Assembly: GCF_025564085.1 (NCBI RefSeq)
Contig: NZ_JAMGZJ010000078.1
Coordinates: 1,089,233 to 1,153,232, forward strand
Direction: 5' to 3'
DNA: 64,000 nucleotides
DNA from: Silvania confinis
GTDB taxonomy: Bacteria > Pseudomonadota > Gammaproteobacteria > Enterobacterales > Enterobacteriaceae
Position numbers and translations under genes: made by a program. The notes beneath the pieces are model-generated. The model ran no database searches. It was not told the origin of the DNA and saw nothing but the letters and a program-made list of their open reading frames with translations. Positions 27,277 to 37,511 of this stretch are shown piece by piece. How positions within the stretch are numbered: position 1 is the first letter of the stretch; every line of letters starts with the position of its first letter.

Positions 27277-28523
27277 AAGCAGATAAAAAGACGTTAGCAG
27301 TCATGTTGCTCGCATGGGGTGCGCTCTACTATCTGCTGGGCTGGATCTCCTTATTCCTCGATGGCCCAGCGACGCGGTTGCCTTTTATCTGGCTGCCCGC
27401 AGGCGTAGCGGTTACCGCTTTTCTTGTCACCCAGCCAAAACAGTGGCCCGTGCTGTTTATCACCCTGCTGCTCGCCCGCCTGCTGCTGGGGGGGACGTTC
27501 CAGCATGTTCTGCACCTTTCTGTGATGCTGGGCCTGTTTTCGCTGGCCAGCAATCTGGCGATTGCCTGGAGCGTGCGTTATTTTTCGAGGGGTTACGATC
27601 GGCTGCACAAAATCGTCAACTGGCTGATCTCGACTCTGGTAATCAGTGCCCTGGGCGCACTGGCGGGCATTGGTTGGTTGTCGTATCTCGCGGGGAGTTC
27701 ACAGATGCACTGGCTGTGGATCGCCTGGAGTGCCAACGTCACCAGCATCCTGTTTGTTACGCCGCCACTCATGGGGCTAATCACCGCTGACGAAAAAATC
27801 TCGCAGCAAAAGCCGATCCTCGGCCTGTGTTTATCGCTTGCCGTGCTGCTGGTGACCCTGCTCACCTTTAGCGGCGTACCGGACAGCCGCGACAATATCG
27901 CCCTGATTTACGCCCTCGCCTGCCTGCCGCTGGTAATGGTGGCGGGCACGACCATCGTCTGTGGCGATCGGTTGGGTTCACTGGCGTTTATCCTGTTCAG
28001 CACCGTGGTTATCTATGCGTCATGGCATGAGACGGGACCGTTTTATTTCGCCAGCCTGGCTCCGGAAGAGTCGATTATGCTGGCGCAATGCTATCTGTCC
28101 GCTGCCGCACTGCTGCTGGTATTTATTCGCGCCCAAAAAAAGCACGCAACGCGTACCGATCGCGGCACCTGGGATATCGCCTATTCCCTGGATCCTGAAA
28201 GCGGTCAACTGAACTGGAACCCGCACGCGCAATCTGCCCTCGCCGCCTCATTAGCCCTCATCACCCGTCGGGAAGCGCTGCTGGCGCAGCTACCCGATCC
28301 CAGGCAACAGACGCAGATGGCCGCCCGCTGGCAGGCGGTAGCGCAACACTTTCCCGTGGCCGAGACATTTCGCTTTACGCTGGCGATCGACGGTCATAAG
28401 CCTACACTGATGGCGGAACGTAATATGCTGATGATGGTGGACAAGGATCGCCCGGTGATTGTGGCGTTCTGGTCCGAAGAAAACGGCGGCTTGTTTCAGC
28501 CCACCACTGAGGAGGAAGGTTAA
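27273..28523 (+). CDS. MASE1-domain integral membrane sensor
   Basis: A 416-residue protein with about eight hydrophobic segments forming a MASE1 sensor (LPFIWLPAGVAVTAFLVT near residue 31; SANVTSILFVTPPLMGLI near 150), a domain usually fused to histidine kinase or diguanylate cyclase outputs. Here no GGDEF, EAL or kinase domain follows. Instead a cytoplasmic region of about 120 residues begins near residue 300 (SLDPESGQLNWNPHAQSAL), which looks PAS-like. GGGGGG precedes the start. The downstream gene begins two bases after its stop, so the two proteins probably act together. Confidence 0.82.
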   Translation: MKADKKTLAVMLLAWGALYYLLGWISLFLDGPATRLPFIWLPAGVAVTAFLVTQPKQWPVLFITLLLARLLLGGTFQHVLHLSVMLGLFSLASNLAIAWSVRYFSRGYDRLHKIVNWLISTLVISALGALAGIGWLSYLAGSSQMHWLWIAWSANVTSILFVTPPLMGLITADEKISQQKPILGLCLSLAVLLVTLLTFSGVPDSRDNIALIYALACLPLVMVAGTTIVCGDRLGSLAFILFSTVVIYASWHETGPFYFASLAPEESIMLAQCYLSAAALLLVFIRAQKKHATRTDRGTWDIAYSLDPESGQLNWNPHAQSALAASLALITRREALLAQLPDPRQQTQMAARWQAVAQHFPVAETFRFTLAIDGHKPTLMAERNMLMMVDKDRPVIVAFWSEENGGLFQPTTEEEG

Positions 28524-28525
28524 CG

Positions 28526-29833
28526 ATGCTGCAAATCGCCTTTTTACTCGCCGGCGCGGCGTTCGTGCGCAAAGCGGCACCGTTTTTTATGGTGGCTGGC
28601 GTGCTGTGGGGCGGGCTGGGCTTGTCGATCTTTATCGATGGTTTACAGGGTGGCCGACACTTCCCCCTGCACCTGTTCGGCATTTTTCTGCTGCTCGACA
28701 GCCTGGTATCGCTGGCGCTGGGCTCGGCAACCCGGGACACCCAGCGCGGGATTTTTTACTTCAAAGGTGGTCTGTTCCTGCTGATTGCCATTCTGATTTT
28801 ATCGGGGCGCCATGACGGCACTCTGGCGATGGCGATCGTGCTCGGCATTGCCTATTTCATCATTGGTCTGTTCAGCATTGCCTCGGCGGTGGTGGTGCGC
28901 TTTGCGCACTGGCGGCGCGCCCTGCTGGCCGGGATTTTGCAGATCATCTTTGCCATTTTTCTGTTCTTACCCTTTCCGTCAGAACATGACGGCACCGTTT
29001 CGCAGTTTATTGGCATGGTCATGATCACCGGGGGTTCGCAGTCGGTGCTGCTTTCGCTGCGGATGCGGCAGATCCGCCACGGTCGTTCGGTGTTCGATAT
29101 TCTGGCACCGCAGGGGTTATTCCCGCGCAAGCGCGAGGCGCTGCCGCAGGCCGTGGAGAGTCCGCCAGGCGAGCAGCTTACCGTTCATGTCTGGACCCCG
29201 GAAGGATCGGCCAAACAGCAGACGCTGCCGCGCCCGGTCATCAATCGCTATATCGCCGCCGTCGATGCCAACGGGGTGATTTCAACCGGCCATGCGGCGC
29301 TGGAATTCCCACCGGCTCTGTATATCAGCCTGTATCCGGCGGCGGAGATCGACCGTTCGCCCTCCGAGTTTTTTAACCTGCTTAAGGCGGTCGAAGCCAA
29401 TACGGTGGCGGGGAAATATCAACCGAACTACCCGTATGAAGCGGGTATCTGGTGCGAATCCGATCGCAAAATCCACTTCTCGACCTTTAATGCCGCCTCG
29501 CTGACCCGCTTCTGGACGCAGTACCGCCAGAGCGAAACCTACAATTTGACCTGGCGCAACTGCTCCAGCAGCGTGGCATATGCCCTTGAAGCCGCGCTGG
29601 ATGGCGCGTTAAAGGAGCGCTGTTCCCGGGGCGGGTTTGCGCGCCTGTTCTTTATACCGGAACTGTGGATCGCCGCACAGTTGCGCAAAAGAGCCACCAA
29701 CATGGCGTGGACGCCCGGACTGGTGCTGGATTACACCCGGGCGCTGCATGCGGTTGTTCATCCGACGGATGTGTCGCTGATGTCGCTGATTAAAAAGAAA
29801 CTCTTTACGGCTGCGGATACTGGTCGTCAGTAA
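28526..29833 (+). CDS. HdeD-like membrane domain fused to a papain-like (permuted) domain
   Basis: A 435-residue protein in two parts. Residues 1-175 are a six-segment membrane region resembling the HdeD/DUF308 family. Residues 200-435 form a soluble domain with a possible active-site histidine in [11 protein letters not shown] near 255 and a cysteine in [16 protein letters not shown] near 346. The order His then Cys, with an aliphatic-rich segment after each, is that of circularly permuted NlpC/P60 or YiiX-like papain folds. This fold assignment is inference from motifs. It overlaps the convergent cupin gene by 29 bases at its 3' end. Confidence 0.75.
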   Translation: MLQIAFLLAGAAFVRKAAPFFMVAGVLWGGLGLSIFIDGLQGGRHFPLHLFGIFLLLDSLVSLALGSATRDTQRGIFYFKGGLFLLIAILILSGRHDGTLAMAIVLGIAYFIIGLFSIASAVVVRFAHWRRALLAGILQIIFAIFLFLPFPSEHDGTVSQFIGMVMITGGSQSVLLSLRMRQIRHGRSVFDILAPQGLFPRKREALPQAVESPPGEQLTVHVWTPEGSAKQQTLPRPVINRYIAAVDANGVISTGHAALEFPPALYISLYPAAEIDRSPSEFFNLLKAVEANTVAGKYQPNYPYEAGIWCESDRKIHFSTFNAASLTRFWTQYRQSETYNLTWRNCSSSVAYALEAALDGALKERCSRGGFARLFFIPELWIAAQLRKRATNMAWTPGLVLDYTRALHAVVHPTDVSLMSLIKKKLFTAADTGRQ

Positions 29834-30203
29834 CTTTCTCCAGCCAGTCTACCGGGCTGCCGTTGACCGCTTCGGCCACGGCAATGTGGGTCATCGCCGT
29901 TTGTGCGCAGGCCCCGTGCCAGTGTTTGACACCCGGCGGGATCCACGCGATATCGCCCTGATTTAAGACCTCTGCCTCTTTGCCCCACTCCTGCAACCAG
30001 CCGCGGCCCTGTGTAACGATCAGGGTTTGTCCCAGCGGATGAGTATGCCATGCGGTACGTGCGCCCGGCTCAAAGGTAACGGTTGCCCCGCCCACTTTGG
30101 CAGGCTCGGTGGCCTGGAATGGCGCATCGATACGCACAGTGCCGGTAAACCAGGCCTCAGGACCACGGACAGACGGTAATGAACCACTACGGATAATTTT
30201 CAT
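29805..30203 (-). CDS. Cupin-domain protein
   Basis: A single-domain cupin of 132 residues. The two cupin motifs are [18 protein letters not shown] near residue 46, with the histidine pair, and [16 protein letters not shown] near 83, with a further histidine; these would hold a divalent metal. Similar small cupins accompany carboxymuconolactone decarboxylase-like or quinone-detoxifying genes, but none is present here. The gene diverges from a LysR regulator, which is probably its activator. A precise function is not evident. Confidence 0.88.
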   Translation of the reverse strand: MKIIRSGSLPSVRGPEAWFTGTVRIDAPFQATEPAKVGGATVTFEPGARTAWHTHPLGQTLIVTQGRGWLQEWGKEAEVLNQGDIAWIPPGVKHWHGACAQTAMTHIAVAEAVNGSPVDWLEKVTDDQYPQP

Positions 30204-30269
30204 GCTGACTCCTCTTGTGCTGTGGCATTAACAGTAGCGCAAGACGCACCCGAACATTAGACTGCATAA

Positions 30270-31250
<981 letters not shown>

Positions 31251-31253
31251 TTT

Positions 31254-31413
31254 TTACTTCAATGTGCATCACTTTCAGCCCGTTATTTTTTGCGTCGTTT
31301 ATTAATTGCGGGTAGGATGCTTCGCCATGTTTTGCCTTATCCATACGCAGAATGACTGGAAAGGCAGCATGTTTCCGCGCAGAAGCAATCGTTTGTATTG
31401 CCCCCTGCCGGGT
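31254..31413 (-). pseudogene. Possible gene remnant upstream of ansP
   Basis: On the minus strand about 53 codons read as a coherent sequence (for example AFPVILRMDKAKHGEASYPQ and INDAKNNGLKVMHIEVK) with coding-like composition. There is no start codon with a ribosome binding site, and the frame runs on antisense into the LysR gene. It may be the remains of a gene end, of unknown family, or chance. The same stretch must also hold the ansP promoter. Confidence 0.3.
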
Positions 31414-31457
31414 TTGAACATCACGACATTGATAAAGACAGGTAAACAGGTAACGCA

Positions 31458-32954
31458 ATGAAAACCAACAACAACAGCGCAGCTGAACATCAGGCTGCAA
31501 AACGTCGCTGGCTGAACGCCCACGAAGAGGGTTATCACAAAGCGATGGGCAACCGCCAGGTACAGATGATCGCCATCGGTGGTGCCATCGGTACCGGGCT
31601 GTTTTTAGGTGCAGGCGCACGTCTGCAAATGGCCGGCCCGGCCCTCGCCCTGGTCTATCTGGTGTGCGGGATCTTCTCCTTCTTTATTCTGCGTGCCCTT
31701 GGCGAGCTGGTGCTACACCGTCCGTCCAGCGGCAGCTTTGTCTCCTACGCCCGTGAGTTCCTCGGCGAAAAAGCCGCTTACGTGGCAGGCTGGATGTACT
31801 TCGTTAACTGGGCAATGACCGGGATCGTCGATATCACCGCCGTGGCGCTGTATATGCACTACTGGGGCGCGTTTGGCGATGTGCCGCAGTGGGTGTTTGC
31901 CCTTGGCGCGCTGGCGATTGTCGGCACCATGAACATGATCGGCGTAAAGTGGTTCGCCGAAATGGAGTTCTGGTTCGCGCTGGTAAAAGTGCTGGCGATC
32001 GTGACCTTCCTGGTGGTCGGCACCGTTTTCCTCGGCAGCGGTAAGCCGCTGGACGGCAACATGACTGGCTTCCACCTGATCACCGATAACGGCGGGTTCT
32101 TCCCGCACGGGCTGATGCCTGCACTGGTGCTGGTGCAGGGCGTGGTGTTTGCCTTTGCCTCGATTGAACTGGTGGGCACCGCCGCGGGCGAATGTAAGGA
32201 TCCGCAGAACACCGTACCAAAAGCGATCAACAGCGTGATCTGGCGTATCGGTCTGTTCTATGTCGGTTCGGTGGTACTGCTGGTGCTGCTGCTGCCGTGG
32301 AATGCCTATCAGGCCGGGCAGAGTCCGTTTGTCACCTTCTTCTCGAAGCTGGGCGTGCCGTACGTGGGCAGCATCATGAACATCGTGGTACTGACCGCAG
32401 CGCTCTCGAGCCTGAACTCGGGCCTGTACTCGACTGGTCGTATCCTGCGTTCCATGTCGATGGGCGGTTCCGCGCCGAAGTTTATGTCGAAGATGAGCAA
32501 ACAGCAGGTGCCGTATGCCGGTATCCTGGCGACGCTGGTCGTGTATGTGTTCGGCGTATTCCTGAACTATCTGGTGCCGTCGCAGGTATTTGAGATCGTT
32601 CTTAACGTCGCCGCGCTGGGCATTATCGCCTCCTGGGCCTTTATCGTGGTGTGCCAGATGCGTCTGCGCAAAGCGATCAAAGAAGGCCACGCGGCTGAAG
32701 TCAGCTTTAAAATGCCAGGCGCTCCGGTGACCTCATGGCTGACGCTGCTGTTCCTGTTCAGCGTGCTGGTGCTGATGGCGTTCGACTACCCGAACGGCAC
32801 CTACACCATCGCCACTATTCCGCTGCTGGCGGTGCTGCTGGTTGCGGGTTGGTTTGGTGTGCGTAAGCGCGTACAGGAAATTCACAGCACCGCGCCGGTT
32901 CATCCGGACGATGAAAAGCGGGACGGCCCGCTGGTGGAAGAAACCTCAAGGTAA
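31458..32954 (+). CDS. ansP: L-asparagine permease
   Basis: A 498-residue amino-acid/polyamine/organocation transporter with about twelve membrane segments that imports L-asparagine by proton symport. The N-terminal consensus IGGAIGTGLFLGAG near residue 40 is the substrate-backbone-binding unwound helix, and the sequence matches E. coli AnsP very closely over almost its whole length (RRWLNAHEEGYHKAMGNRQ at the N-terminus). The neighbours yncE and yncD are the same as in E. coli. A strong intrinsic terminator follows. Confidence 0.95.
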   Translation: MKTNNNSAAEHQAAKRRWLNAHEEGYHKAMGNRQVQMIAIGGAIGTGLFLGAGARLQMAGPALALVYLVCGIFSFFILRALGELVLHRPSSGSFVSYAREFLGEKAAYVAGWMYFVNWAMTGIVDITAVALYMHYWGAFGDVPQWVFALGALAIVGTMNMIGVKWFAEMEFWFALVKVLAIVTFLVVGTVFLGSGKPLDGNMTGFHLITDNGGFFPHGLMPALVLVQGVVFAFASIELVGTAAGECKDPQNTVPKAINSVIWRIGLFYVGSVVLLVLLLPWNAYQAGQSPFVTFFSKLGVPYVGSIMNIVVLTAALSSLNSGLYSTGRILRSMSMGGSAPKFMSKMSKQQVPYAGILATLVVYVFGVFLNYLVPSQVFEIVLNVAALGIIASWAFIVVCQMRLRKAIKEGHAAEVSFKMPGAPVTSWLTLLFLFSVLVLMAFDYPNGTYTIATIPLLAVLLVAGWFGVRKRVQEIHSTAPVHPDDEKRDGPLVEETSR

Positions 32955-32960
32955 AAATAA

Positions 32961-32989
32961 AAACGGTCACCTCGGTGACCGTTTTTTTT
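32961..32989 (+). terminator. ansP intrinsic terminator
   Basis: AAACGGTCACC-TC-GGTGACCGTTT followed by a run of Ts, starting six bases after the ansP stop codon. A textbook rho-independent terminator. Confidence 0.93.
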
Positions 32990-33065
32990 GCCCGGCGGCG
33001 CTGCGCTTGCACGGGCCTACGGGTTCGACGTTCGTAGGCCGGGTAAGGCGAAGCCGCCACCCGGC
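32990..33065. repeat. REP pair (BIME) between ansP and yncE
   Basis: Two inverted REP units, GCCCGGCGGCGCTGCGCTTG to CCTAC at 32990-33020 and GTAGGCCGGGTAAGGCGAAG to CCGGC at 33034-33065, lie between convergent ansP and yncE. Confidence 0.85.
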
Positions 33066-33075
33066 AATGTCTGGC

Positions 33076-34137
33076 TTACAGCGCGATACGGATCACGTCG
33101 TCCGGCTGGGTTGCTTCCTGCTGGCGGGTCGACTTCTGCTTCACCGTCACGTACAGGGTTTTGCCATCTGCGGAGAGCGCCAGGCTGTTCGGGAAGGTTG
33201 GCGTATCAATGGTTTTGGTCACTTTATAGGTTTTAGCATCAATGATGCTCACCTTGCCCGCTTCGCGGTGGGTGACGTAGGCTTCGTTACGCGCCGGGTT
33301 GAACAGCACCGCCAGCGATTCTGGTGCCGCCACTTTGTCGATGACTTTGCCATCTTTCAGCGAGACAACCAGCACTTCTGGCTGTTTGGAATCGGTAACA
33401 AACGCACGCTGCCCCTCGATGTCGAGACTCAGGTTCAGGTAGAAGTGCTCTTTCCCGTCGTCCTGCAGTTTTTTGCGCTCGATAACCTTGTTGGTCGCCG
33501 TGTCGATAGTCAGCAGCTCGCCGTCACCGTTGGTGGTGTACAGGCGCTTCGCCTTCGCATCCAGCGCCAGGCCAGTGCTGAACGTGCCGGTGCCGGTAAT
33601 GGTGGTTTTCAGCTTCAGGGTTTCGCCGTCCACTACCCAAATCACGCTCTCTTTACCGATGCCGGTAATGTAGACGCTGTTGGTGGTCTCATCCGCCACC
33701 AGCTCACGCGGCTGCAGCGGTTTCACGGTTTCGCTACGCTTGCGATCGTCGAGCACCAGACGGCCTTTCACGTCGCCGGATTTGGCGTCGATGGCGGTCA
33801 CCGCGCTGTTCGTGGTGTTACCAAACCACAGGGTCTGGGTGCTGTTATTAATGGTGGCGCCAAAAGGCTTCAGATCGCTATGGATAGCCTGGGTCACTTC
33901 CAGCGTCAGCGGATCGAGACGGTATACCACCCCACCCTTGTCGGTTTTGCGGCTCGCCGTTGTCGCCACCCACAGCGCATTTTCCTGCTGGCTGACAGCC
34001 ATTTCATACGCACCTTTACCGACGGCTTTACGCAGCATCTCTTCTGCGGCATGGACATTGAAAGCACCGGCAACCAGCAGAGAACCCAACAGCAGTGAGC
34101 CACGCAGACGCGGCGAGCACAGATGACGTAAATGCAT
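33076..34137 (-). CDS. yncE: Periplasmic beta-propeller protein YncE
   Basis: A 353-residue secreted protein with a signal peptide ending NVHAAEE and a seven-bladed beta-propeller built from YVTN-like repeats (for example GRVYVTGIGKES-like, RLYTTNGDGELLTIDT, EAYVTHREAGKVSIID and TLYVTVKQKS). It resembles E. coli YncE over its full length, a protein repressed by Fur and reported to bind DNA in vitro. It diverges from yncD, with a Fur-like site between them. Its function is not settled. Confidence 0.94.
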   Translation of the reverse strand: MHLRHLCSPRLRGSLLLGSLLVAGAFNVHAAEEMLRKAVGKGAYEMAVSQQENALWVATTASRKTDKGGVVYRLDPLTLEVTQAIHSDLKPFGATINNSTQTLWFGNTTNSAVTAIDAKSGDVKGRLVLDDRKRSETVKPLQPRELVADETTNSVYITGIGKESVIWVVDGETLKLKTTITGTGTFSTGLALDAKAKRLYTTNGDGELLTIDTATNKVIERKKLQDDGKEHFYLNLSLDIEGQRAFVTDSKQPEVLVVSLKDGKVIDKVAAPESLAVLFNPARNEAYVTHREAGKVSIIDAKTYKVTKTIDTPTFPNSLALSADGKTLYVTVKQKSTRQQEATQPDDVIRIAL

Positions 34138-34216
34138 AACAACTCCCTTTTACAATAAATGGTATCGCCGACATCGCTTCCTTCAGGCGAAGTCGTCGCT
34201 TCGCCTTGTTATTGAT

Positions 34217-34235
34217 GCGAATAGTAATCATTATT
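34217..34235. promoter_or_regulatory. Fur-box-like site between yncE and yncD
   Basis: GCGAATAGTAATCATTATT matches about 14 of 19 positions of the Fur consensus GATAATGATAATCATTATC. It lies about 80 bases upstream of yncE, in the divergent gap with yncD. E. coli yncE is a known Fur target. Confidence 0.7.
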
Positions 34236-34401
34236 TGTCATAATGTGGAGTAATTCTTGATCTCATCAGAACCCTTCGCCGCATTTATCTCCACTTTCGT
34301 TAACGCTATGTGCGGTTTTGGTTTTCAAAACATTTACAAAACATTTAACATACCCGCACATGTTCCATTTGGTTCGTCCTTTCCACAACCGGCCTTTATT
34401 A

Positions 34402-36501
34402 ATGAAAATCTTTTCTGCCCGTATGGCAACGCTCCCTCTGCTCATGGTTCCCGTCGTGGTCCTCGCGGCCGACGAACAAACCATGATCGTCAGCGCGTCG
34501 CCACAAACTCTCTCCGAACTGGACACCCCTGCCGCGGTGAGCGTGGTGAACGGCGAGGATATGCGCCATGCCGCACCGCGCATTAACCTTTCCGAATCTC
34601 TCGGCAGTGTGCCCGGTCTGCAGATCCAGAACCGGCAGAACTACGCCCAGGATCTCCAGCTGTCGATGCGTGGGTTTGGCGCCCGCTCCACCTTTGGCGT
34701 GCGCGGTATTCGTCTTTATGTTGACGGTATCCCGGCCACCATGCCGGACGGCCAGGGGCAAACCTCAAATATCGATCTCAACAGCGTGGAGAGCGTCGAG
34801 GTGCTGCGCGGGCCGTTCTCTGCCCTGTACGGTAACGCCTCCGGTGGGGTGATTAATATGACCACCGAAACCGGACGCCAGCCGACCACGATCGAGGCCA
34901 GCAGCTATTACGGCAGCTACGGGAGCTGGCGCTACGGAATGAAAGCCACCGGGGCGATGGGCGATGGCACCCAGCCGGGCGACGTGGATTACACCGTCTC
35001 CACCACCCGCTTCATTACCCAGGGCTATCGCGACCACAGCGCGGCGCGTAAGAACCTCGCCAATGCCAAACTGGGCGTGCGCATCGATGACGTCAGCAAA
35101 CTGAGCCTGATTTTCAACAGCGTCGACATCAAAGCTAACGATCCCGGCGGGCTGGATTATCAGGAGTGGCAGAACAATCCCCGCCAGTCGCCGCGCGGCG
35201 ATCAGTACAACACCCGCAAAACCATCAAACAGACCCAGGCGGGCCTGCGCTATGAACGCCAGATGAGCGAGCAGGACGACCTGAGCGTAATGATGTACGC
35301 CGGTGAGCGCGAAATGACCCAGTACCAGTCGATTCCGTTCCAGCCACAGCTGCGTGACACCCACTCCGGCGGGGTGATCGACATGCAGCGTCATTATCAG
35401 GGCATCGACACCCGCTGGACGCACCGTGGCGAACTGCTGGTACCCGTCACCTTCACCGGTGGCCTGAACTACGAAAATATGAGCGAGGATCGTCGCGGCT
35501 ACGAGAACTTCGTGATGAACAACGGGGTGCCGGACTATGGCGTGAAAGGGGCGAAACGCCGCGATGAACGCAACCTGATGTGGAACGTCGATCCCTACCT
35601 GCAAACCAGCTGGCAGCTGACGCAAAAGCTGACTTTGGATGCCGGCCTGCGCTACAGCTCGGTGTGGTTCGACTCTAACGACCACTACGTGCAGGGCAAC
35701 AATGGCGATGACAGCGGCGACACCAGCTACCACAAATGGCTGCCTGCCAGCTCGCTGAAATACGCCGTCACCGACGCGTGGAACCTGTATGCTGCGGCGG
35801 GTCGCGGATTTGAAACGCCGACCATTAACGAGCTCTCCTACCGTTCCGGCAACCAGAGCGGGCTGAATTTCGGCCTGAAGCCGTCGACCAGCGACACCTG
35901 GGAAATCGGCAGCAAAACCCGGGTCGGCAACGGCCTGCTGACCGCCGCGCTGTTCCGCACCGATACCGACAATGAGATCGTCGTCGATGCCAGCTCTGGC
36001 GGGCGTACCAGCTATAAAAATGCCGGCAAAACCCGCCGTCAGGGCGTTGAGCTCTCCCTCGACCAGCAGTTTGCCGAAAACTGGAAGCTGAAAATGGCGT
36101 GGACTTATCTGGATGCGACCTACCGCACCAACGTCTGCGGCGATGGCAACTGCAACGGCAACCGGATGCCGGGCATTGCACGTAACATGGGCTACGCCTC
36201 CTTCGGCTGGCAGCCTGAAGAGGGCTGGTATGCGGGATCCGACGTGCGCTACATGAGCGACATTATGGCCGACGACGAAAACAGCGCCAAAGCCCCCTCT
36301 TACACCGTGGTTGGCCTGAATACCGGCTATAAACTGAATTACGGTAATTGGGGAATGGATCTGTTCGGGCGTATCGATAATTTGTTCGACAAGGAGTATG
36401 TGGGCTCGGTGATCGTTAACGAATCTAACGGACGTTATTACGAACCCGCGCCAGGGCGTAATTACGGCGTAGGCTTGTCGGTCTCATACCGTTTCGAATA
36501 A
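34402..36501 (+). CDS. yncD: TonB-dependent outer-membrane receptor YncD
   Basis: A 699-residue outer-membrane receptor. After a signal peptide ending VVLAAD comes a TonB-box-like TMIVSA, the plug domain (SLGSVPGLQIQNR, then VEVLRGPFSALYGNASGGVIN near residue 135), and a 22-strand barrel that ends in the outer-membrane signature VGLSVSYRFE. Length matches E. coli YncD (about 700). The substrate is unknown; the FecA-like group and the Fur-like site suggest an iron complex. I chose the ATG at 34402, which gives a proper signal peptide, though the ribosome binding site is weak; the frame opens earlier at 34318. Confidence 0.94.
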   Translation: MKIFSARMATLPLLMVPVVVLAADEQTMIVSASPQTLSELDTPAAVSVVNGEDMRHAAPRINLSESLGSVPGLQIQNRQNYAQDLQLSMRGFGARSTFGVRGIRLYVDGIPATMPDGQGQTSNIDLNSVESVEVLRGPFSALYGNASGGVINMTTETGRQPTTIEASSYYGSYGSWRYGMKATGAMGDGTQPGDVDYTVSTTRFITQGYRDHSAARKNLANAKLGVRIDDVSKLSLIFNSVDIKANDPGGLDYQEWQNNPRQSPRGDQYNTRKTIKQTQAGLRYERQMSEQDDLSVMMYAGEREMTQYQSIPFQPQLRDTHSGGVIDMQRHYQGIDTRWTHRGELLVPVTFTGGLNYENMSEDRRGYENFVMNNGVPDYGVKGAKRRDERNLMWNVDPYLQTSWQLTQKLTLDAGLRYSSVWFDSNDHYVQGNNGDDSGDTSYHKWLPASSLKYAVTDAWNLYAAAGRGFETPTINELSYRSGNQSGLNFGLKPSTSDTWEIGSKTRVGNGLLTAALFRTDTDNEIVVDASSGGRTSYKNAGKTRRQGVELSLDQQFAENWKLKMAWTYLDATYRTNVCGDGNCNGNRMPGIARNMGYASFGWQPEEGWYAGSDVRYMSDIMADDENSAKAPSYTVVGLNTGYKLNYGNWGMDLFGRIDNLFDKEYVGSVIVNESNGRYYEPAPGRNYGVGLSVSYRFE

Positions 36502-36505
36502 TAAA

Positions 36506-36536
36506 ATACCCGGCAGATTGTCGTCTGTCGGGTATT
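36506..36536 (+). terminator. yncD terminator
   Basis: ATACCCGGCAGA and TCTGTCGGGTAT pair with one G-T wobble just after the yncD stop, followed by TAATT. Confidence 0.75.
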
Positions 36537-36588
36537 AATTCCCACGCCGAGGCTGGCGAAATAAACAGCACGTCGCGGCGAAGGTGAC

Positions 36589-37257
36589 TTAACGTAAATA
36601 TTGCTGGACCAGCAGGTTATTGGCTTTATCGACCATATCTGCTACGGCAGCACGGCTGCGCGCGATATCGCGATCTTCGAGCGCAGACAGCAGTTCATCA
36701 TAGCGATAGGATTCGACGGGAAGTTCGATATCCCGATCGTAATAATAGCTAAAGCACGGGCCAATTCGCATCCACAGCTGTTCGATCAGCGCGCTGAGAG
36801 TCGGCATGTCGGCATACTGATACAGTTTAAAACGGAAAATTCGGTTAGTCTGCAGGGCACGGTCGGCTTCGCCGTTGCTCATCGCATCGTGGAAGTCTTC
36901 GCACAGTCTGCGCACTTCTGCCAGCTGGCTGTCGTTCATCTTCTCGCAAGCGCTGGCAACCGCCAGCATCTCCAGCTCACGGCGAATGGTATTCACCTCG
37001 TTGTAGCGTACCTGGGTGACTTCAGGAACCAGGAACGCTTGCGCCGGGGCAGCGTGCAGTGCGCCCGCAGAGACCAGCCGCAGCAGCGCCTCGCGAACCG
37101 GCGTAATACTGGTACCTAATTTATCGGCAATCTCTTTGGTGACTAGCCTTTCACCTGGACGCAGGGAGCCGGAAATTAACGCCCCTTTTAGCGCCACCTC
37201 CACCTGCGTGGTAAGACTCATTCTTTGAGCTTTTTCGATATTATCCAAATCAAGCAT
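36589..37257 (-). CDS. mcbR: GntR/FadR-family regulator McbR-like
   Basis: A 222-residue repressor with an N-terminal winged helix (ERLVTKEIADKLGTSITPVREALLRLVSAGAL near residues 37-68) and an all-helical FCD ligand domain. The segments VREALLRLVS and APAQAF match E. coli McbR (YncC), which represses mcbA and influences biofilm mucoidy. It is placed between yncD and curA as in E. coli. AGGAATAAACC precedes the start. mcbA itself is not in the window. Confidence 0.85.
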   Translation of the reverse strand: MLDLDNIEKAQRMSLTTQVEVALKGALISGSLRPGERLVTKEIADKLGTSITPVREALLRLVSAGALHAAPAQAFLVPEVTQVRYNEVNTIRRELEMLAVASACEKMNDSQLAEVRRLCEDFHDAMSNGEADRALQTNRIFRFKLYQYADMPTLSALIEQLWMRIGPCFSYYYDRDIELPVESYRYDELLSALEDRDIARSRAAVADMVDKANNLLVQQYLR

Positions 37258-37476
37258 GGTTTATTCCTGTAAATAATGCCAAGACGCTTTTTGCCGCACG
37301 GGCACAATGCGTAAAGCAACGCGTGTTGATAATTCCTGTGTCTGCATGCCTGGTTTCATGATCGTATAATAAACAAAGAAAATAATTGATTGTTGAAGCT
37401 TTCTGACCCGTCATTTTGCAGGTCATGTCATCGGTATATCTTTAATTAAAGTCGTTATTTCAAATTTTGCCTAGCC

Positions 37477-37504
37477 GGTGATAGCGGTTACACCCGCTAT
37501 CACC
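37477..37504. terminator. Strong hairpin after curA
   Basis: GGTGATAGCGG and CCGCTATCACC form a perfect 11-base stem with a six-base loop, eight bases beyond the curA stop. No clear U-run follows on either strand. Confidence 0.6.
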
Positions 37505-37511
37505 GCGATAA

